Below are positions 6,118-6,927 of a stretch of 6,927 nucleotides of DNA, piece by piece (the first letter of the stretch is position 1; every line of letters starts with the position of its first letter). The notes beneath the pieces were generated by a model. That model did not search any database. It had not been told where the DNA came from and worked only from the letters and a program-made list of their open reading frames with translations. The stretch is from Halobacteria archaeon (GTDB lineage Archaea > Halobacteriota > Syntropharchaeia > Alkanophagales > Methanospirareceae). The DNA is taken from contig JAOZPO010000075.1 of NCBI GenBank assembly GCA_029932715.1, positions 1 to 6,927 of the forward strand, read 5' to 3'. Made by a program: the position numbers and the translations under genes.

Positions 6118-6927
6118 ATGGATAAACTTGAGCGTTTGAAGGGGGAAATAGCGGAGAAGGAGAATCTACTTGTCGCTTTCTCCGGCGGCGTTGATAGCGG
6201 CTTCCTGCTTACTGTTGCTTATGAAGTACTGGGTGAAGAAGTCCTTGCTGCAACGATAGACAGTGAATTATTTTCAAGAAGGGAATTAGAGCACGTGAAG
6301 TCTTTTTTAACTCGTATCAAACATCATAAGATAATCCCGGTATCAATGCTGATAGACGAAGATTTTGCTGTGAACCCGCATAACAGATGCTATCATTGCA
6401 AAAAGGCTTTTTCTGTGCTATTAAAGGCAGTTGCTGCTGAGGAGGGCATAACAACAATCGCAGAAGGAGTTACCAGCTCTGATTATTATGAACACCGTCC
6501 CGGAATTGCAGCATCGGAAGAAGAAGGTTTATGGCACCCCCTTGCCGAAGTTGGCATAACGAAGCCCGAGGTAAGGCAAATGGCAAAGCGGATAGGGCTA
6601 CCTTTCTGGGATAAGCCACCAAATCCATGTTTGGCTACGAGAATAGCTTTTGGCGACCGGATAACGCGCGAAAAGCTTGGCATGATAGAAGAAGCAGAGA
6701 ACTTCTTAACAGACATGGGCTTCCGGCAGGTTCGGGTTAGGTTGCACCGAGACGGAATAGCGAGGATAGAACTGGAAGAGCTTGCAATGCTTTTCGATAG
6801 GAAACTGCTCGATGATACATGCGTACAACTGAAGAAGCTCGGTTTCCAATACGTCACGCTCGACCTCGCGGGATACCGAACCGGAAGCATGGAGGATACG
6901 GGAAGGAGGAATCGCAAGAAAAATTAA
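6118..6927 (+). CDS. larE: LarE-type PP-loop ATP-dependent sulfur transferase
   Basis: This 269-residue protein belongs to the LarE family (adenine-nucleotide alpha-hydrolase/PP-loop fold). LarE adenylates and then thiolates pyridinium biscarboxylate mononucleotide on the way to the nickel-pincer nucleotide of lactate racemase-type enzymes, together with LarB and LarC. The PP-loop SGGVDS is at 22-27. NRCYHCKK at 89-96 carries a CxxC pair (Cys91, Cys94). HRPGIAASEE follows at 126-135, and WDKPPNPCLATR at 164-175 holds the conserved Cys171, equivalent to the sulfur-donating cysteine of classical LarE. The C-terminus has RVRLH, ARIELEE and LDLAGYRTGS. Three cysteines suggest the iron-sulfur type rather than the sacrificial type. 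The frame is open back to a GTG at 6070, but homology begins at MDKLERLK and a TATA-like box lies in the extension, so I choose 6118. No larB or larC is visible. The stop TAA ends the window. The family is clear; the product cofactor is inferred. Confidence 0.88.
   Translation: MDKLERLKGEIAEKENLLVAFSGGVDSGFLLTVAYEVLGEEVLAATIDSELFSRRELEHVKSFLTRIKHHKIIPVSMLIDEDFAVNPHNRCYHCKKAFSVLLKAVAAEEGITTIAEGVTSSDYYEHRPGIAASEEEGLWHPLAEVGITKPEVRQMAKRIGLPFWDKPPNPCLATRIAFGDRITREKLGMIEEAENFLTDMGFRQVRVRLHRDGIARIELEELAMLFDRKLLDDTCVQLKKLGFQYVTLDLAGYRTGSMEDTGRRNRKKN

Noticed and set aside
6486..6917. 143-residue minus-strand frame
   Set aside because: It lies wholly antisense to the well-supported LarE gene; its serine-rich translation is typical of a shadow frame.
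1..6927. CRISPR array, tRNA, rRNA, or phage/defence genes
   Set aside because: Read through both strands: no regular direct repeats with unique spacers, no cloverleaf or rRNA signatures, and no integrase, transposase or nuclease-type proteins.

Overview
The window looks like a piece of an anaerobic archaeal chromosome. The evidence is an A-type (archaeal/vacuolar-type) ATPase A and B subunit pair, a DUF63 membrane protein (a family known essentially from archaea), a CooC-type nickel-insertion ATPase, and archaeal-style TATA boxes sitting close to start codons. The CooC-type gene points to a carbon monoxide dehydrogenase / acetyl-CoA pathway lifestyle, as in methanogens or anaerobic methane- and alkane-oxidising archaea. 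I cannot fix the genus from sequence alone. By eye, base composition is moderate (roughly 45-50% GC).

Layout, left to right. 1-530 (minus): the N-terminal part of a secreted protein, cut by the window edge. 531-951: a gene-free stretch holding that gene's promoter and a leader with repeated ACAGGTG elements and a hairpin over the ribosome binding site. It also holds four G4 runs (a possible quadruplex), what I read as the decayed 3' end (domains V and VI) of a group II intron, and a short 9-bp tandem repeat. 952-1776 (minus): DUF63 membrane protein. 1777-1952: a spacer with a dispersed-repeat-like block. 1953-3353 and 3389-5170 (minus): ATPase subunits B and A. 5233-6021 (minus): CooC-like ATPase. 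6022-6117: a short divergent promoter region. 6118-6927 (plus): a LarE-type PP-loop sulfur transferase ending at the last base of the window.

How the genes may work together. cooC-like, atpA and atpB lie head to tail on the minus strand with gaps of 62 and 35 bp and could form one transcription unit, although a TATA-like box precedes atpA. AtpA and AtpB form the catalytic hexamer head of the A1Ao ATP synthase. The stalk and membrane subunits usually encoded beside them (C, F before A; D after B) are absent here. The two divergent genes both belong to families tied to nickel cofactors: CooC loads Ni into CO dehydrogenase, and LarE thiolates the nickel-pincer nucleotide precursor. A nickel link between them is inference.

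The main points for a second look are a non-canonical P-loop in AtpA (GGFGTGKT instead of the family's GPFGSGKT), the isolated atpAB pair, the group II intron relic, the three-cysteine LarE, and the structured leader of the secreted protein gene. I did not find a clear new defence or mobile system.
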